64,000 bases of DNA from UBA4416 sp036676295 (GCA_036676295.1 JAKFDE010000007.1:8732-72731), one strand, 5' to 3'. Positions 41,101-51,400 are shown, counted from the stretch's first letter. Made by a program: numbers and translations. The notes: generated by a model from the sequence alone, not told the origin.

Positions 41101-41188
41101 TAAATCCGATAACGCCAAATAGTACAATAATGATGGACATTACAGTGGCCAATACCGGGCGTTTGACACTTAACTCTGCTATATCCAT
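38114..41188 (-). CDS. RND efflux permease (HAE1/AcrB type)
   Basis: A 1024-residue proton-driven inner-membrane transporter. It has the 12-helix RND layout with the start MDIAELSVKRPVLATVMSII and the pore-domain beginning PSVDPPVITVRTSYTGA. The TM4 proton-relay aspartates lie in ATGLVVDDGIVVTENIF. Two large periplasmic loops and the closing TM10-12 block (GLVTKNGILIIEFANQLR, GIVIIGGLFLSMALTL) are present. This type exports hydrophobic drugs and detergents; the substrate range is unknown. It follows the adaptor gene by 1 bp and overlaps tolC. Confidence 0.95.
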   Translation of the reverse strand: MDIAELSVKRPVLATVMSIIIVLFGVIGFNYLGVREFPSVDPPVITVRTSYTGANADVIQSQITEPLEKAINGIDGIRTISSSSNQGSSIITVEFNLSSNLEAAANDVRDKVSQAVRQLPQDIDAPPVVTKADANSDAIVSMTLVSDTRSLLEVSDYAENVLAQNLQTISGVSAVQIWGQRRYSMRIRLLPDQLAAYKLTPLDVKLALDKENVDLPAGKIAGNSTELTVKTIGRLSTVTEFEMMIVKEEANNIIRLKDVAKVELGAENEETILKESGTPMVGLALVPQPGANYIDIADEFYKRYEVLKKELPKDYTINIALDNTRFIKKSITEVGETLIIALLLVILIIFLFFRDWLIAFRPLIDIPVSLIGAFFIMYMMDYSINVLTLLAIVLATGLVVDDGIVVTENIFKKIEKGMPPKLAAIEGTREIYTAVIITSLTLAAVFMPVIFLEGFVGRLFREFGVVLAGAVLISAFVSLTLTPMLNAKLVRKDHNKKSKFYVWSEPFFVGMDNWFKNSLTNFLKKRWWAFVIFFASIFTIVYFWFTLPSELSPLEDRNWLRLSLTAPEGTSFESTDALMDRVAGFVGDSIPEKAVCLTVTAPGFAGSGAVNTGFVRIALSEADKRGRSQQQIADYINKNLALFPEGRVQVIQEQTISSGGGPRGGLPIQIVLQTNDFQKLRDKLPKFLEAANKNPVFQEKSVDANLKFNKPELIVEIKRDKAKTMGVSIADVAQTIQLALSGQRFGYYIKTDKQYQVIGQVNREHRDDPSDIKELYVRNNKGEMIQLDNVIEVVERSSPPQMYHYNRYQSATVQAGLAPGKTIAEGIEAMNGIAKEVLDDSFTTSLTGASRDFSESSSNILFAFVLALVLIYLLLAAQFESFVEPIIIIFFTVPMALAGALFALWYFNQTLNIFSEIGLIMLIGLVTKNGILIIEFANQLRKTGLSVRDSAIEAATARLRPILMTSLATMLGALPIAMALGAGSKSRMGMGIVIIGGLFLSMALTLFVVPAIYSYFVKDKKDNV

Positions 41189-41189
41189 T

Positions 41190-42257
41190 TTAGTTAACGG
41201 CTTTTAATAATTTTAATTTCGCGTCTTTTTTCACAGACAATAAACCTGTAGTGATAACAGTATCACCATTATTTACACCTTCCAGAATTTGAATTTTCGT
41301 ATCAGTACGAACACCAATAGTTACCATTACTTCAGTAGCTATACCATTTTTACTGATAAATATTTTTTGTCCCTTTAATGTTGGTATCACACATTGTGTT
41401 GGCACCATTAATACACTTTGAGTTTGACCTAAATTGGCGAACACTTTCACAAAACTTCCGGGATAAAAATTTTCATTACCAGTATACATTGCACGAGCCT
41501 TGATCGTTTTGGTAGCTTCATCTACTTTGGGTTCGATGGCATAAATAGAAGCCTGATGTGATTTTTCTCCATTAGAATTATCGCTTGCAAAATTGATCGT
41601 AATGCCTTTTTTAAATAAAGCACTGTATTTTTCAGGAACTGAGAATTCTACAAATACAGGTTTTAATTGCACTAGCGAAACAATTGGTGTAGCAGCGCTC
41701 ACATAAGCACCTTCACTGATATTTTTCAATCCAACAACTCCGCTAAATGGTGCTGTAATTGTAGTTTTAGCAATTTGTGCAGAGGTGAATGCCATATCGG
41801 CTTTTAATGAATTTAATTCGTTTTCCTGCGCATCCAATTCTTCCTGACTGATCCCATTAATAGCGATCAGTTTTTTCAAACGCTCTAATTTTTGTTCAGA
41901 TAATTTGATTTGTGTTTTTGTTTTTAATAATTGAGCTTGCAGGTCGGCATCATTTAATTTCACTAAAACAGTTCCTTTATTCACTGTTTCTCCCTCTTTA
42001 AAATAAATAGCCATTACTTTTCCATTTACTTCAGGTAAGATCTGTACTTCATTTAAAGCACCTATTTTTCCTGTGGCAAACACATCATTATTAAACGTAT
42101 CGAGTTTTACCACATAATAATTTACAGCCATAGGGCCGGCAGTTTTGCCTTTATTAGCAGCAGCTTTATCTACTTTTTTTGAGAAGAATAAAAATTTAGA
42201 CGCAACAATCAAACCAATAATCACTAAAACAATTATCCAATTAGGTATTTTTTTCAT
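41190..42257 (-). CDS. RND periplasmic adaptor (membrane fusion protein)
   Basis: A 355-residue adaptor with an N-terminal membrane anchor (IVLVIIGLIVASKFLFF). Barrel-sandwich (lipoyl-like) halves are seen in VNYYVVKLD...GKVMAIYFKEGETVNKGTVL and ITAPFSGVVGLKNISEGAYV. A helical hairpin (AQLLKTKTQIKLSEQKLERL) and beta-barrel and membrane-proximal domains complete it. It links the permease to TolC. It lies 7 bp after marR and 1 bp before the permease gene. Confidence 0.93.
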   Translation of the reverse strand: MKKIPNWIIVLVIIGLIVASKFLFFSKKVDKAAANKGKTAGPMAVNYYVVKLDTFNNDVFATGKIGALNEVQILPEVNGKVMAIYFKEGETVNKGTVLVKLNDADLQAQLLKTKTQIKLSEQKLERLKKLIAINGISQEELDAQENELNSLKADMAFTSAQIAKTTITAPFSGVVGLKNISEGAYVSAATPIVSLVQLKPVFVEFSVPEKYSALFKKGITINFASDNSNGEKSHQASIYAIEPKVDEATKTIKARAMYTGNENFYPGSFVKVFANLGQTQSVLMVPTQCVIPTLKGQKIFISKNGIATEVMVTIGVRTDTKIQILEGVNNGDTVITTGLLSVKKDAKLKLLKAVN

Positions 42258-42264
42258 ATTGTAT

Positions 42265-42765
42265 TTATGATAAGGTGGTAGTTAATTTTTTCTTTTTAGT
42301 TCCGGTTGTTTTTACCGTAAAAAACAAATCGTTAGCTGGCAACTTTGCAATGCTGGTCATTAACTTATCTAATACTTTTTCAAAGATCTGTTTCTCTTCT
42401 TTAGTCACAGATTCAAACATTTTTTCATCTAAACCATTAAAAACCATTTCCACTTCATCTGCATGTCTTATTCCTTTTTTAGTTAATAAGATAAAATGTT
42501 CGCGTCTATCGTCCGGATTGACATTCCTATCTACAATACCGGATTTTATCAAATAATCAATGATCTTAACCATGGCAGTTTTATCAATAGACAAATTATT
42601 ACACATGTACTGTTGTTTACAACCATTATTAAATTTTAAAAAATACAATACGGTATAATATTTATCAATATCTAAATTTTCTAATTTTTTACTGAGTACT
42701 CCATAGTACACTTTAGATAAAATTAATGCTTTAGTGCCAATAGGGAGTTTAGAGAGCTGCGTCAT
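42265..42765 (-). CDS. MarR-family regulator of the efflux operon
   Basis: A 166-residue MarR protein with recognition region NNLSIDKTAMVKIIDYLIKS and wing VDRNVNPDDRREHFILLTKKG (D-D-R-R). It heads the marR-adaptor-permease-tolC operon, so it is the likely local repressor. Its promoter region carries AATAGTT (42785-42791) / AACTATT (42801-42807) around a -7 box, consistent with autorepression released by pump substrates. Confidence 0.9.
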   Translation of the reverse strand: MTQLSKLPIGTKALILSKVYYGVLSKKLENLDIDKYYTVLYFLKFNNGCKQQYMCNNLSIDKTAMVKIIDYLIKSGIVDRNVNPDDRREHFILLTKKGIRHADEVEMVFNGLDEKMFESVTKEEKQIFEKVLDKLMTSIAKLPANDLFFTVKTTGTKKKKLTTTLS

Positions 42766-42784
42766 TATAATAGTTTAAAAGTGA

Positions 42785-42807
42785 AATAGTTTGCAAATAT
42801 AACTATT
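42785..42807 (-). promoter_or_regulatory. Promoter/operator of the RND efflux operon
   Basis: Minus-strand -7 box TATATTTG (complement of 42794-42801) lies inside the inverted repeat AATAGTT / AACTATT (9-nt spacer). A further half-site, ATAATAGTTT, is at 42767-42776 near the start codon. Confidence 0.6.
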
Positions 42808-42835
42808 ATGCTTTTTAAAATTCGGGTTTAACGCT

Positions 42836-42866
42836 TTTTAACTGTGCATTAATATTCATACATTTG
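42836..42866 (+). promoter_or_regulatory. Promoter of the 42885 gene
   Basis: TTTT (42836-42839), 19 bp, TACATTTG (42859-42866). The predicted start near 42873 rules out the TTG codon at 42864 as a translation start. Confidence 0.65.
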
Positions 42867-42884
42867 TATGGTATACCAATTAAG

Positions 42885-43331
42885 ATGAGACACTATTCTG
42901 CACACGCTATTGAGCAATTAACCAAGCATATACAACATGGTGATGTTGAAGCATTTAATTGGTTGATCAATAATAATTACCGCGAATTATTAGCTGTAAT
43001 TGATGCTATACGTGACGACAAAAAAGCGTTTAAGTTTTTAATTGACGGAAAACATATGGTATTGGCCGCTTTTGTAAATAGTATTTGGGATGACAGCAAA
43101 GCTTTTAAATTTTTAATAGATGTAAAAGCGTTTGACTGGGCAGCCTGTGCCAATATTGTGAATGGTGATGATAAAGCCGAAGAAGCTTTGAGAAGAGTTG
43201 GTAAATATCATTTCATCGCTTTAGCTAAAGCTATTTTGGGGCGTATCCATGAAGATGGAGACAGAGCTACCACGCCAACAGGAGTACTCAAAAACTTATT
43301 GAATTTTAAAAAAGCCTTTAAAAACGATTAG
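42885..43331 (+). CDS. Hypothetical protein with short helical repeats
   Basis: About 148 residues, soluble, helical, with two or three related motifs (AFNWLINNNYRELLAVIDAI, AFKFLIDGKHMVLAAFVNSI, AFKFLIDVKAFDWAACANIV) spaced ~33 residues, like a degenerate ankyrin- or TPR-type solenoid. No family is recognised. The start at 42885 is set by the promoter just upstream. It is followed 8 bp later by another unknown small gene in the same direction. Confidence 0.65.
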   Translation: MRHYSAHAIEQLTKHIQHGDVEAFNWLINNNYRELLAVIDAIRDDKKAFKFLIDGKHMVLAAFVNSIWDDSKAFKFLIDVKAFDWAACANIVNGDDKAEEALRRVGKYHFIALAKAILGRIHEDGDRATTPTGVLKNLLNFKKAFKND

Positions 43332-43339
43332 ATCTCATT

Positions 43340-43573
43340 ATGCGTATCATTGATTCCATTCCCCACCCATCTATTAGTATTTCCATTTTTCAAATGAATG
43401 ATAAGTTTATTGTAAAATTTGAAGCGGGACCAATGGAACAGGCCTTTAAATTTCACACCGAAGAAGTAAAATCGGTAGATAATTTAAAAACGATCATTAA
43501 CGAAGCTTTTATTGAAAAAGTACGCCTTCGTTTTAATGAAATGTTTTTGCAAATGAAGGAAGCCGTTGCTTGA
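43340..43573 (+). CDS. Small conserved-looking hypothetical protein
   Basis: A 77-residue protein, beta-rich at the start (SISISIFQMNDKFIVKFEAG) and helical at the end (IEKVRLRFNEMFLQMKEA). It has no signal peptide or known motif. It is probably co-transcribed with the solenoid-like gene 8 bp upstream and ends exactly where the convergent histidine kinase gene ends. Confidence 0.6.
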   Translation: MRIIDSIPHPSISISIFQMNDKFIVKFEAGPMEQAFKFHTEEVKSVDNLKTIINEAFIEKVRLRFNEMFLQMKEAVA

Positions 43574-46500
43574 TTATTTGCTCGTTAATTGATTAATAAC
43601 CTGCTGTAGACTTTGCTGATTAAATGGTTTAGTTACATAGGCATTCATTCCTAAATTGATACACTTCTCGGCCTCAGCTTGCGAAGCATGAGCTGTTAAG
43701 GCAACGATAGGAATAGATTGCTTATGCATTTCCGGCAGGCTGCGTATCAAGGCAGTAGCGCCATAACCATCCAACACAGGCATTTGAATATCCATTAAGA
43801 TCAGATCATAATCGTTCTCTTTTAATTTTTCAAATGCAATTTGACCATTTTCTGCAACATCCAGATCATGCCCCCATTTCTCCATGATCTTCACTACTAA
43901 GCGCTGATTTAGAAGTACATCTTCTGCCAATAAAATTTTTAATTTTCTGAAATTGATAGTTGTACTTGTTTCATCTTCATGAATATTACTATCCTGATTA
44001 GCGTGTAAGGATGTTTTCTTGAACCTTAATTGAAATTTAAAAGTAGAACCTTTACCTTTTTCGCTTTTTGCTTCTATTTTTCCTCCCTGCATTTCAACCA
44101 AATGTTTGGATATCGTTAAACCCAAGCCAGTACCACCAAATTTTCGGCTTGTTTCAGCACTTTCCTGAGAAAAGCGTTCGAAAATCAAAGAAAGATTCTC
44201 CGGTGAAATACCAATACCTGTATCCTCCACCACAAATTCGCACAACATATCTTTTTCAGTATCCTCTAAATCATTGACGGATATTTTTATTTCTCCTTTT
44301 TCAGTAAATTTTATAGCATTACCGATTAAGTTCAATAAGATCTGACTTAACCTTGATGAATCTCCATATAAAACTGCCGGAATAGTAGAATCTACATAAA
44401 CAAATAGCTTAATGTTTTTTTCTTTGGCTCTATGATCAACCAATTCTATAACAGATTTGGTAATATCCGATACGTTAAATTTTGTTTCTTCAAACTGAAA
44501 TTTACCGGCTTCGATTTTAGAGAGATCTAAAATATCATTAATGATCACTAATAAGTTTTTTCCGGCAAAGTCGATGGATTCTACATATTCTTTTTGTTCA
44601 TCATTTAATGGGGAATTTTTTAATAATTGTTGAAATCCAATAATAGCATTTAATGGTGTGCGAATCTCATGACTCATACTGGCCAGAAAAAGTTCTTTAG
44701 ATGCCTTTGATTCTTCGGCTACAATTTTGGCTTTTTCTAACTCTTTATTTACTTTCTGAAGTTGAGTGGTACGTTCTATAACTCTTTGTTCGAGTTCTGA
44801 ATTCAACTTTTTAATATTTTCTTCTGTTATTTTTCGAGAAGTAACATCTATCAAATAACCTCTAAGTATCGCCGGTTCATTATTTTCGTATTGAACAGTT
44901 TCAATATCATGAATACTAACAATAGCACCATCGGCGGTGATCATCCTATATTCAAATTCATAATTTGATTTTGTTTTTATTGCCTGATCAAAATAAGCGC
45001 TTGCAGCTTCTTTATCTTCTGGATGAACATGGTGAAGCCAAAAATCTTCTTGATACCACTCTTCTATCGGATAACCTAAAATCCTTTCTGCCTGTGGCCC
45101 CACATAAGTAAACCTTAATGTTTTAGCATCAAACACTAAAGGAATGATGTTAGTTGTTTCGGCCAATAACCTAAAACGCTCTTCATTTTCTTTTATTTTA
45201 TTTTCAATCTGTTTTCTTGCAGTAATGTCAATTAAAAAGCCTCTTAGTTTAACGGGAATGTCATTAATCGTTTCAACTGTAACAACATCATGAAACCACA
45301 CTTCATTTCCACTGGCACCGATCATTCGATAATCGAACTCATAATTTTGCTTTGTTTTAAAAGCTTCTAGGCAAGTTTTTAATGCTTCTTCTTTATCATC
45401 AGGATGAATGTGATTAGGCCAAAAATCATATGTATACCAATCAGAAGTTGGATAACCTAAAATTCGTTCGGCTTGTGGACCAACATACGTAAATTGAAAT
45501 GTTTTTGCATCCGATTCCCATGGAATAATATCTGTTGTTTCTGCTAATAAACGAAATCTTGCTTCACTTTCTTTTAATTCATTTTCAATTTGTTTACGTT
45601 CAGTAATATCTTTAACTGAGCCTATCAATTCCGTACAATTTCCAAAATCATCAAACAAAGGCGATACAGTAACAATACCGGTCAATCTACCAATTGGATA
45701 ATCAGTTGTTTCTTCCCAGGAAACAGTTCTTTTTTCTCTAATCGCAGTTTGGTATTTCTCTAATACCAGATCTAAAGAAGGTTGAGGAACAACATCGTTA
45801 ACACATTTACCAATGATCTCTTCAGAAGCAATACCTAAATTGATCTGAAACGCTTTATTGGTAGAACGAAAACGAAAACAACCGTCACTTTCAACATCAA
45901 TCACAAATATCGAATCGGCAACAGTATCAAATGTTAACGACAACTGTTTTTCCCGCTCTTTCAATGCTTCTTCAGATTCTTTTCTATCAGAAATACTAAT
46001 AGCCATACCTATACAGCCAATAATTTCATCTGTATTATCTTTTAAAGGCTCTAAAAAAACCTGAAATACAAAACCGTGGTATTCATATTCATAATTCCCT
46101 GATTTTCCAGACAACGTATTAAGATGAAATTGGTACGATGGATCAGTGTCTTTTACCGCAAGAATTTCTAATATATGATTACCAACTATATCTTCCGGTT
46201 TAAGATTTGTTTTTTCTAATCCTAATCCTCTACATCCTGTAACAATTAAATTTTTATCTGTGGTCCAAAAAATTACTGGCAAAGCTGTTAATGCTAATCC
46301 AAAACGCTGTTCGCTTTCAATTAAAGCATTCACTATTCTTGTTTTCTCTTCAGTTTCCATTGCCAACGCAATTTGATTAGCTATAGAAATGGCAAACAAT
46401 TTTTCTTCATGAGTCCATATCCTTTTTTCGCCAACATGTTCGTGGCAAATAACTCCTAACAAATGGCTTCCATCTCTGATAGGAACATCTAACATGGATG

Positions 46501-46789
46501 TAATACCTAAAGGTTTTAAATAAACTTCGCTAAATTCATGAGTACGCGAATCATGGATCGCATCATCGGCATCTATCACACTATCCTCCTGTAGTGCCCT
46601 GAAGTAATGAGGAAACTCTTTTTGTGTGATCGTTAGTCCGGGTAAATATTCATTTTTACTTAATGAATAAATGACATTGGAGGTCATTGATGACCTGTTT
46701 TCGTCAAATAACCATAAGCTTACCCGTTCTACTCTGTTCTTTTTAGCAACAGATGCGAGTAACATTTTTTGTTTTTCGTTAAGCAACAT
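43574..46789 (-). CDS. Hybrid histidine kinase with GAF, four PAS and receiver domains
   Basis: A 1071-residue soluble sensor kinase. In order: GAF (about 1-135), PAS1 (~145-265, ALPVIFWTTDKNLIV), PAS2 (~275-395, TVADSIFVIDVESDG), PAS3 (~400-525) and PAS4 (~530-655). Then come a coiled coil, HisKA with the phospho-His in SMSHEIRTPLNAIIGF, HATPase (NLIGNAIKFTEKG, DTGIGIS, GGTGLGLTISKHL) and a receiver (LILMDIQMPVLDGYG, phospho-Asp in MDIQMP). PAS3 and PAS4 are close duplicates, sharing FTYVGPQAERILGYP. No transmembrane segment is seen, so it senses a cytoplasmic signal. The output partner is unknown. Confidence 0.92.
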   Translation of the reverse strand: MLLNEKQKMLLASVAKKNRVERVSLWLFDENRSSMTSNVIYSLSKNEYLPGLTITQKEFPHYFRALQEDSVIDADDAIHDSRTHEFSEVYLKPLGITSMLDVPIRDGSHLLGVICHEHVGEKRIWTHEEKLFAISIANQIALAMETEEKTRIVNALIESEQRFGLALTALPVIFWTTDKNLIVTGCRGLGLEKTNLKPEDIVGNHILEILAVKDTDPSYQFHLNTLSGKSGNYEYEYHGFVFQVFLEPLKDNTDEIIGCIGMAISISDRKESEEALKEREKQLSLTFDTVADSIFVIDVESDGCFRFRSTNKAFQINLGIASEEIIGKCVNDVVPQPSLDLVLEKYQTAIREKRTVSWEETTDYPIGRLTGIVTVSPLFDDFGNCTELIGSVKDITERKQIENELKESEARFRLLAETTDIIPWESDAKTFQFTYVGPQAERILGYPTSDWYTYDFWPNHIHPDDKEEALKTCLEAFKTKQNYEFDYRMIGASGNEVWFHDVVTVETINDIPVKLRGFLIDITARKQIENKIKENEERFRLLAETTNIIPLVFDAKTLRFTYVGPQAERILGYPIEEWYQEDFWLHHVHPEDKEAASAYFDQAIKTKSNYEFEYRMITADGAIVSIHDIETVQYENNEPAILRGYLIDVTSRKITEENIKKLNSELEQRVIERTTQLQKVNKELEKAKIVAEESKASKELFLASMSHEIRTPLNAIIGFQQLLKNSPLNDEQKEYVESIDFAGKNLLVIINDILDLSKIEAGKFQFEETKFNVSDITKSVIELVDHRAKEKNIKLFVYVDSTIPAVLYGDSSRLSQILLNLIGNAIKFTEKGEIKISVNDLEDTEKDMLCEFVVEDTGIGISPENLSLIFERFSQESAETSRKFGGTGLGLTISKHLVEMQGGKIEAKSEKGKGSTFKFQLRFKKTSLHANQDSNIHEDETSTTINFRKLKILLAEDVLLNQRLVVKIMEKWGHDLDVAENGQIAFEKLKENDYDLILMDIQMPVLDGYGATALIRSLPEMHKQSIPIVALTAHASQAEAEKCINLGMNAYVTKPFNQQSLQQVINQLTSK

Positions 46790-46958
46790 AACGATACCGC
46801 TTTAATGTACGATCAAAATTAACAGAATAACTTAGTACTGGAAAAGGCTAGATCAGTGGAACAATTAATTTTAAATACGATCAAACCTTACTTAACTTAA
46901 ATATAAGTAAGATACTTCACTAAAACAATAGTAAAACATACATTGAAGATTTTAACAT

Positions 46959-47297
46959 CTAAATACTGTATTTATCCGATAAAGATTTTGGGGCTACATT
47001 ACAATAAGATGTACGAAGAGCATCTTTTAATACATCCTTTTTTACTTTTTTAAGCTCAACAATTGTCCAACCTTGCTTACCCCATTTATTTGGAACAGGG
47101 TAAATAATGGTATTATCGTAAGCCGAAAACACCGATTGTTCAATTTCAGTAAACTTCAACACCATTTGGTTAAGTTTAACATCCAAAGTAGCAAAGATCT
47201 TTTTATTGACTTTGAAGGAAGTCTTTTCAAAATGAGCTGATTCCACAGCACCATCAAATTCCAGAGCCAGCTTTTTTGCAGTGTTAATGTTTACCAT
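46959..47297 (-). CDS. MmcQ/YjbR-family protein
   Basis: A 112-residue protein of the MmcQ/YjbR fold, which resembles a DNA-binding CyaY-like domain. Segments are LALEFDGAVESAHFEKTSFK, IFATLDVKLNQMVLKF and NKWGKQGWTIVELKKVKKDV. Family members are mostly uncharacterised. It is the last gene of the long minus-strand run, 5 bp after the GlmU-like gene. Confidence 0.85.
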   Translation of the reverse strand: MVNINTAKKLALEFDGAVESAHFEKTSFKVNKKIFATLDVKLNQMVLKFTEIEQSVFSAYDNTIIYPVPNKWGKQGWTIVELKKVKKDVLKDALRTSYCNVAPKSLSDKYSI

Positions 47298-47301
47298 TAT
47301 T

Positions 47302-48486
47302 TCAAAGTGAATTTCGCTGCTTTTCAGTTTGCTTAAATACTTGTGATAAAATATTTTTTTCTTCTGCAGTTAATTCCAAATTTCTTCTGGCATAAACCCG
47401 TTCTGCTGTTTCAAATAATTTATCAAGTTTATATGTATCCATGCCTTCAGCTCCACCCCAGGTAAAAGATGGAATATGGGTGGGCGGAAAACTACCACCA
47501 AAAATATTAGCACCAACACCAACTACTGTGCCTGTATTAAACATGGTATTAATTCCACACTTACTGTGATCTCCCATCATTAAGCCACAAAACTGCAAAC
47601 CTGTATCTACCATGGTTTCCTTTTTATAATTGTACAGCTTTACATTGCCATAATTATTCTTCAAATTAGAATTATTAGTATCTGCACCTAAATTGCACCA
47701 CTCGCCTACCACACTATTTCCTAAAAATCCATCATGAGCCTTATTACTAAATCCAAAAATGACAGAATTATTTATTTCTCCACCTACTTTACTATATGGG
47801 CCAATAGTTGTTGGACCATACACTTTAGTAGATAATTTTAATGCAGAATGTTCGCCTAAAGAAAAAGGACCACGTACGACAGAACCTTCCATGATCTCAG
47901 CATCTTTTCCGATATATATCGGACCTGAATTAGTGTTTAAAATAGCTGCTTCAACAACAGCTCCTTCTTCTAAAAATATATCTTGTTTGTTTCCTATTAC
48001 GGTATTGGTTAAAGATAACACCTGCGATTTTTTTCTTTTAGTTAAAAGTTCAAAATCCTGTTTTATAGCCTCTCCATTTTTAGAAAAAATATCCCAGGGA
48101 TCTTTTACTGAAATATAATTTTTAGAAACCTCAGTTGCTATAGCTAACAATGCTTCAGGGTCAATATCTGAACTTTCATTTGTTCTATAGGCTATCAGAT
48201 CATTGCCCGCTTTAATGGCTGTTTTATTTTCTAATTGACTTATCAGATCAACTAACTCCTCATTAGGACATATTTTTCCGTTAATATATATATTATCCTC
48301 AGCTGTTTTCTTTTTATACTTTACACTTAAATAATCCTGTGTTTGATAAGACAATGAAGTATGTAAATATTTTTCCCATTTTTCATTGATGGTTAAAATA
48401 CCAATACGAATTTCGCATACAGGCTTTGTATATGTAAATGGAAGTAAGTTATGGCGAGAATAATCGTCAAATAAAATATAGTTCAT
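47302..48486 (-). CDS. GlmU-like sugar nucleotidyltransferase / left-handed beta-helix protein
   Basis: A 394-residue protein of the Bacteroidota GlmU-like family. The N-terminal ~170 residues are a reduced nucleotidyltransferase-like domain (NYILFDDYSRHNLLPFTYTK, PVCEIRIGILTI). A left-handed beta-helix with hexapeptide repeats follows (AEIMEGSVVRGPFSLGEH, GPTTIGPYSKVGGEI, GVGANIFGGSFPPTHIP). The canonical GxGTRM nucleotide loop of true GlmU is absent, so the reaction is uncertain. It starts 1 bp after the stop of the giant Ig-repeat gene. Confidence 0.8.
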   Translation of the reverse strand: MNYILFDDYSRHNLLPFTYTKPVCEIRIGILTINEKWEKYLHTSLSYQTQDYLSVKYKKKTAEDNIYINGKICPNEELVDLISQLENKTAIKAGNDLIAYRTNESSDIDPEALLAIATEVSKNYISVKDPWDIFSKNGEAIKQDFELLTKRKKSQVLSLTNTVIGNKQDIFLEEGAVVEAAILNTNSGPIYIGKDAEIMEGSVVRGPFSLGEHSALKLSTKVYGPTTIGPYSKVGGEINNSVIFGFSNKAHDGFLGNSVVGEWCNLGADTNNSNLKNNYGNVKLYNYKKETMVDTGLQFCGLMMGDHSKCGINTMFNTGTVVGVGANIFGGSFPPTHIPSFTWGGAEGMDTYKLDKLFETAERVYARRNLELTAEEKNILSQVFKQTEKQRNSL

Positions 48487-48487
48487 A

Positions 48488-51400
48488 TTAGCGTGGTTTT
48501 CTAGGAGTATTAACCGGTGTGGTAATTACTTTTTTAACTGTATCAACAACTTGATTTGTTTTATTTTCTAAGGGCTGAATAACACCTTTTGTTTTTGGGT
48601 TTAATTTGCCATCATTATTCTGATTTCTATTAACCGGACAAGCACCCATCACATCGCCATGAGCCTGATGTGCCGGCCACGCGCTAGGAGAAATGGTTAT
48701 GGTTTGTGGGTTTTGATTATTTCCGGGAGGGATATGGCAAATTGTTATTTTCTCATCGCTACCTGATGTGGTTGTTGTAGTTGTTGTTGTAGTGGTAGTG
48801 TTTGTAGTGGTAGCTGTTGTAGTAGTCACAACAACTGTAGATGTATTAACCGGACAAGCACCCATAACGTCGCCATGAGCCTGATGTGCCGGCCAGGCAT
48901 TCGCAGAAATTGTAATAGTTTGTGGATTTTGATTATTTCCGGGAGGGATATGACAAATAGTAATTCTGGTAGGTGTTACAGTTGGTGTAGTTGTTACTGT
49001 AGGAGTTTCTGCAATTGGCTCATAAGTGATCATAGATGTCTTAGAATCAACACCTCCTGCATTTGTTGCTTTCACCATTAATGTATTAACACCTGTTACT
49101 AAATTAGAATTGAAATTACCATTAGAGGCATTAAAATTAAATGCTGAAACGGCATTACCATTCAAATATACTTCTACCTGATTTTGATTAACATGAGTAG
49201 CAGTGAACTGAAAATTATAGGAATCGGAATGTACTACCGGGTTATTAACAGGCTGAATAATAGTAACTACGGGCGGACTAACAATTACTCTTGCTTTATA
49301 ATTTACTGTTGCTGTTTTAGTATCCGAACCATCTGTATTTGTGGCTGAAACTTCCAACGAATTATTTCCCTGATTTAAATTAGTTGAATATTCTAACAAT
49401 GATCCGTTATAGGTATAATTAGTAACCACAGCACCGTTATATTTTACTACCAGGCCATTTGCTGTTGACATATTGGTGATAGTAGCTTTAAATACATACG
49501 ATGGAGCTGCTGAACTGCCAGAACCATTAGACGGTGTAATAAACGTAACGGCCGGCGGCGTTTGCAGATCCTGATGAGGCGTATATATCACTGAAATTTG
49601 TTTTGAATCGCTGCCAGATACATTTGTGCCTTTCACGTTTAATATATTATTTCCTTCGTTTAAATTACTTGAAAAAGTAACTTCTTTACTGGTAGTATTG
49701 TAGATGAAATTAGATTGCGCTACACCATTAAATAGAACTTCAATATCACTTTGAGAAGAAACATTTAATACTGATAATTTGAAATTGCAATTAGGATTAT
49801 CGGTAGCATTGATCTCACTGGCAGGATTGATCAAACTTACAATTGGAGCAGGAATAGCTACTACTTTAGGTTGATACTTAATCGTTACTGCTTTAGCATC
49901 ATTTCCATCGTTATTATGTGCCGTCACTTCAAACATATTATTTCCTTGTAATAAATTTGCCTGGTAATTTAAATTGAAACCATCATATGTATAATTAGTG
50001 ATCACACTTCCATTAAACTTCACTGTTAATCCCGCTGTATTTGGAATATTTGAAACTGTAGCTTTAATTAAGTATGCCGGACTTTGAGACAATGCAGGAG
50101 AATTTACCGGAGCTATCATTGTAATTACCGGAGGTAATTTAATTGCAACATGCGGTTCATAAACAACAGATACTTCTTTTTCATCACTACCTACTGAGTT
50201 AGTACCTTTTACTGTAACAATATTATTTCCAAGAGCTAAATTTTTAGAGAAATCTATTTCCTTTGTTGTTGAATTATAAGTGAAATTTAATTCTGCCACA
50301 CCATTGAACTTAACTTCAATATCATTTTTTGATGCAACATTTAATACCGAAAATTTAAATAAACATAATTGATTATTAGTAGCATTTGCCACCAATGCCG
50401 GATTGATCAAATTAACTACCGGAGGCACAACCGTCTGTTTAATTCTATAAATAACTAAAGCAGCTTTTGTACTGGAACCATCCGGATTTGTACCTGTTAC
50501 TTCAAAATTATTATTTCCTGCAATTAAACTTACTGGATAATTCAAATTTAAACCATCATAAGTATAATTGGTAACTACTGTCCCATTGTGTTTAACAATT
50601 AAACCGGCAGTGTTTGGTACATTGGTAATTGTAGCTTTAAATGTATAATTAGAAATACTTGTGGAAGCAGGTGAAATAGCAGGATTAACAATCGTTACCG
50701 CAGGAGGTGTTTTTTCTTTTTCCTGAGCTTTGTATGTTACATATAAAGTTTTAGAATCGTTTCCAAAAGCATTGGTTCCTTTTACATAAAACGTATTAAT
50801 CCCATTAATTAAATTAGCTGAATAATCGAGCTGCTTAGTAACTGTATTATATGTAAAGCTAGACGTAGCTACTCCATTGTACACAACGTTAATATCATTT
50901 TTTGAATTAACGTTTAACACGGCTAATTTAAAATTACTAAAGCTAACACTGGTTGAAGTTGTAGCTACTGAAGGATTGATCAAATTAACCTGAGGAGGAT
51001 TACCTGATGCTACCGGTTGATTATAAATGATCTCTGTTGCTTTAGCATCATCACCAACGGTGTTATTAGCATAAATTGTAATTGGATTTGAACCGGCAAT
51101 TAAATTGGCCGAAAACGAAACTTGTTTAGTAGTTGCATTATATACAAATGGTACCGACATACCATTTACATATACAGACGCTCCATTTTGCCCAGCAATA
51201 TTTAATATTTGAGCTTTTACACTATACGTTGGAGTTGCAGATACCTGTCCAGGTTGAATTGGATTGATAAATGTAATGATTGGAGGTGGTATTGTTTGTT
51301 GTGGTGCAGCATAATTAATACTACATGATTTTGAATTAGATCCAACCTGATTAGTTACCGTAATTGAAATAGAATTATTTCCATTAACCAAACTCATAGG

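Noticed and set aside
42864..42884. Upstream TTG start for the solenoid-like gene
   Set aside because: It overlaps the -7 promoter box TACATTTG, so it would lie before the transcription start.
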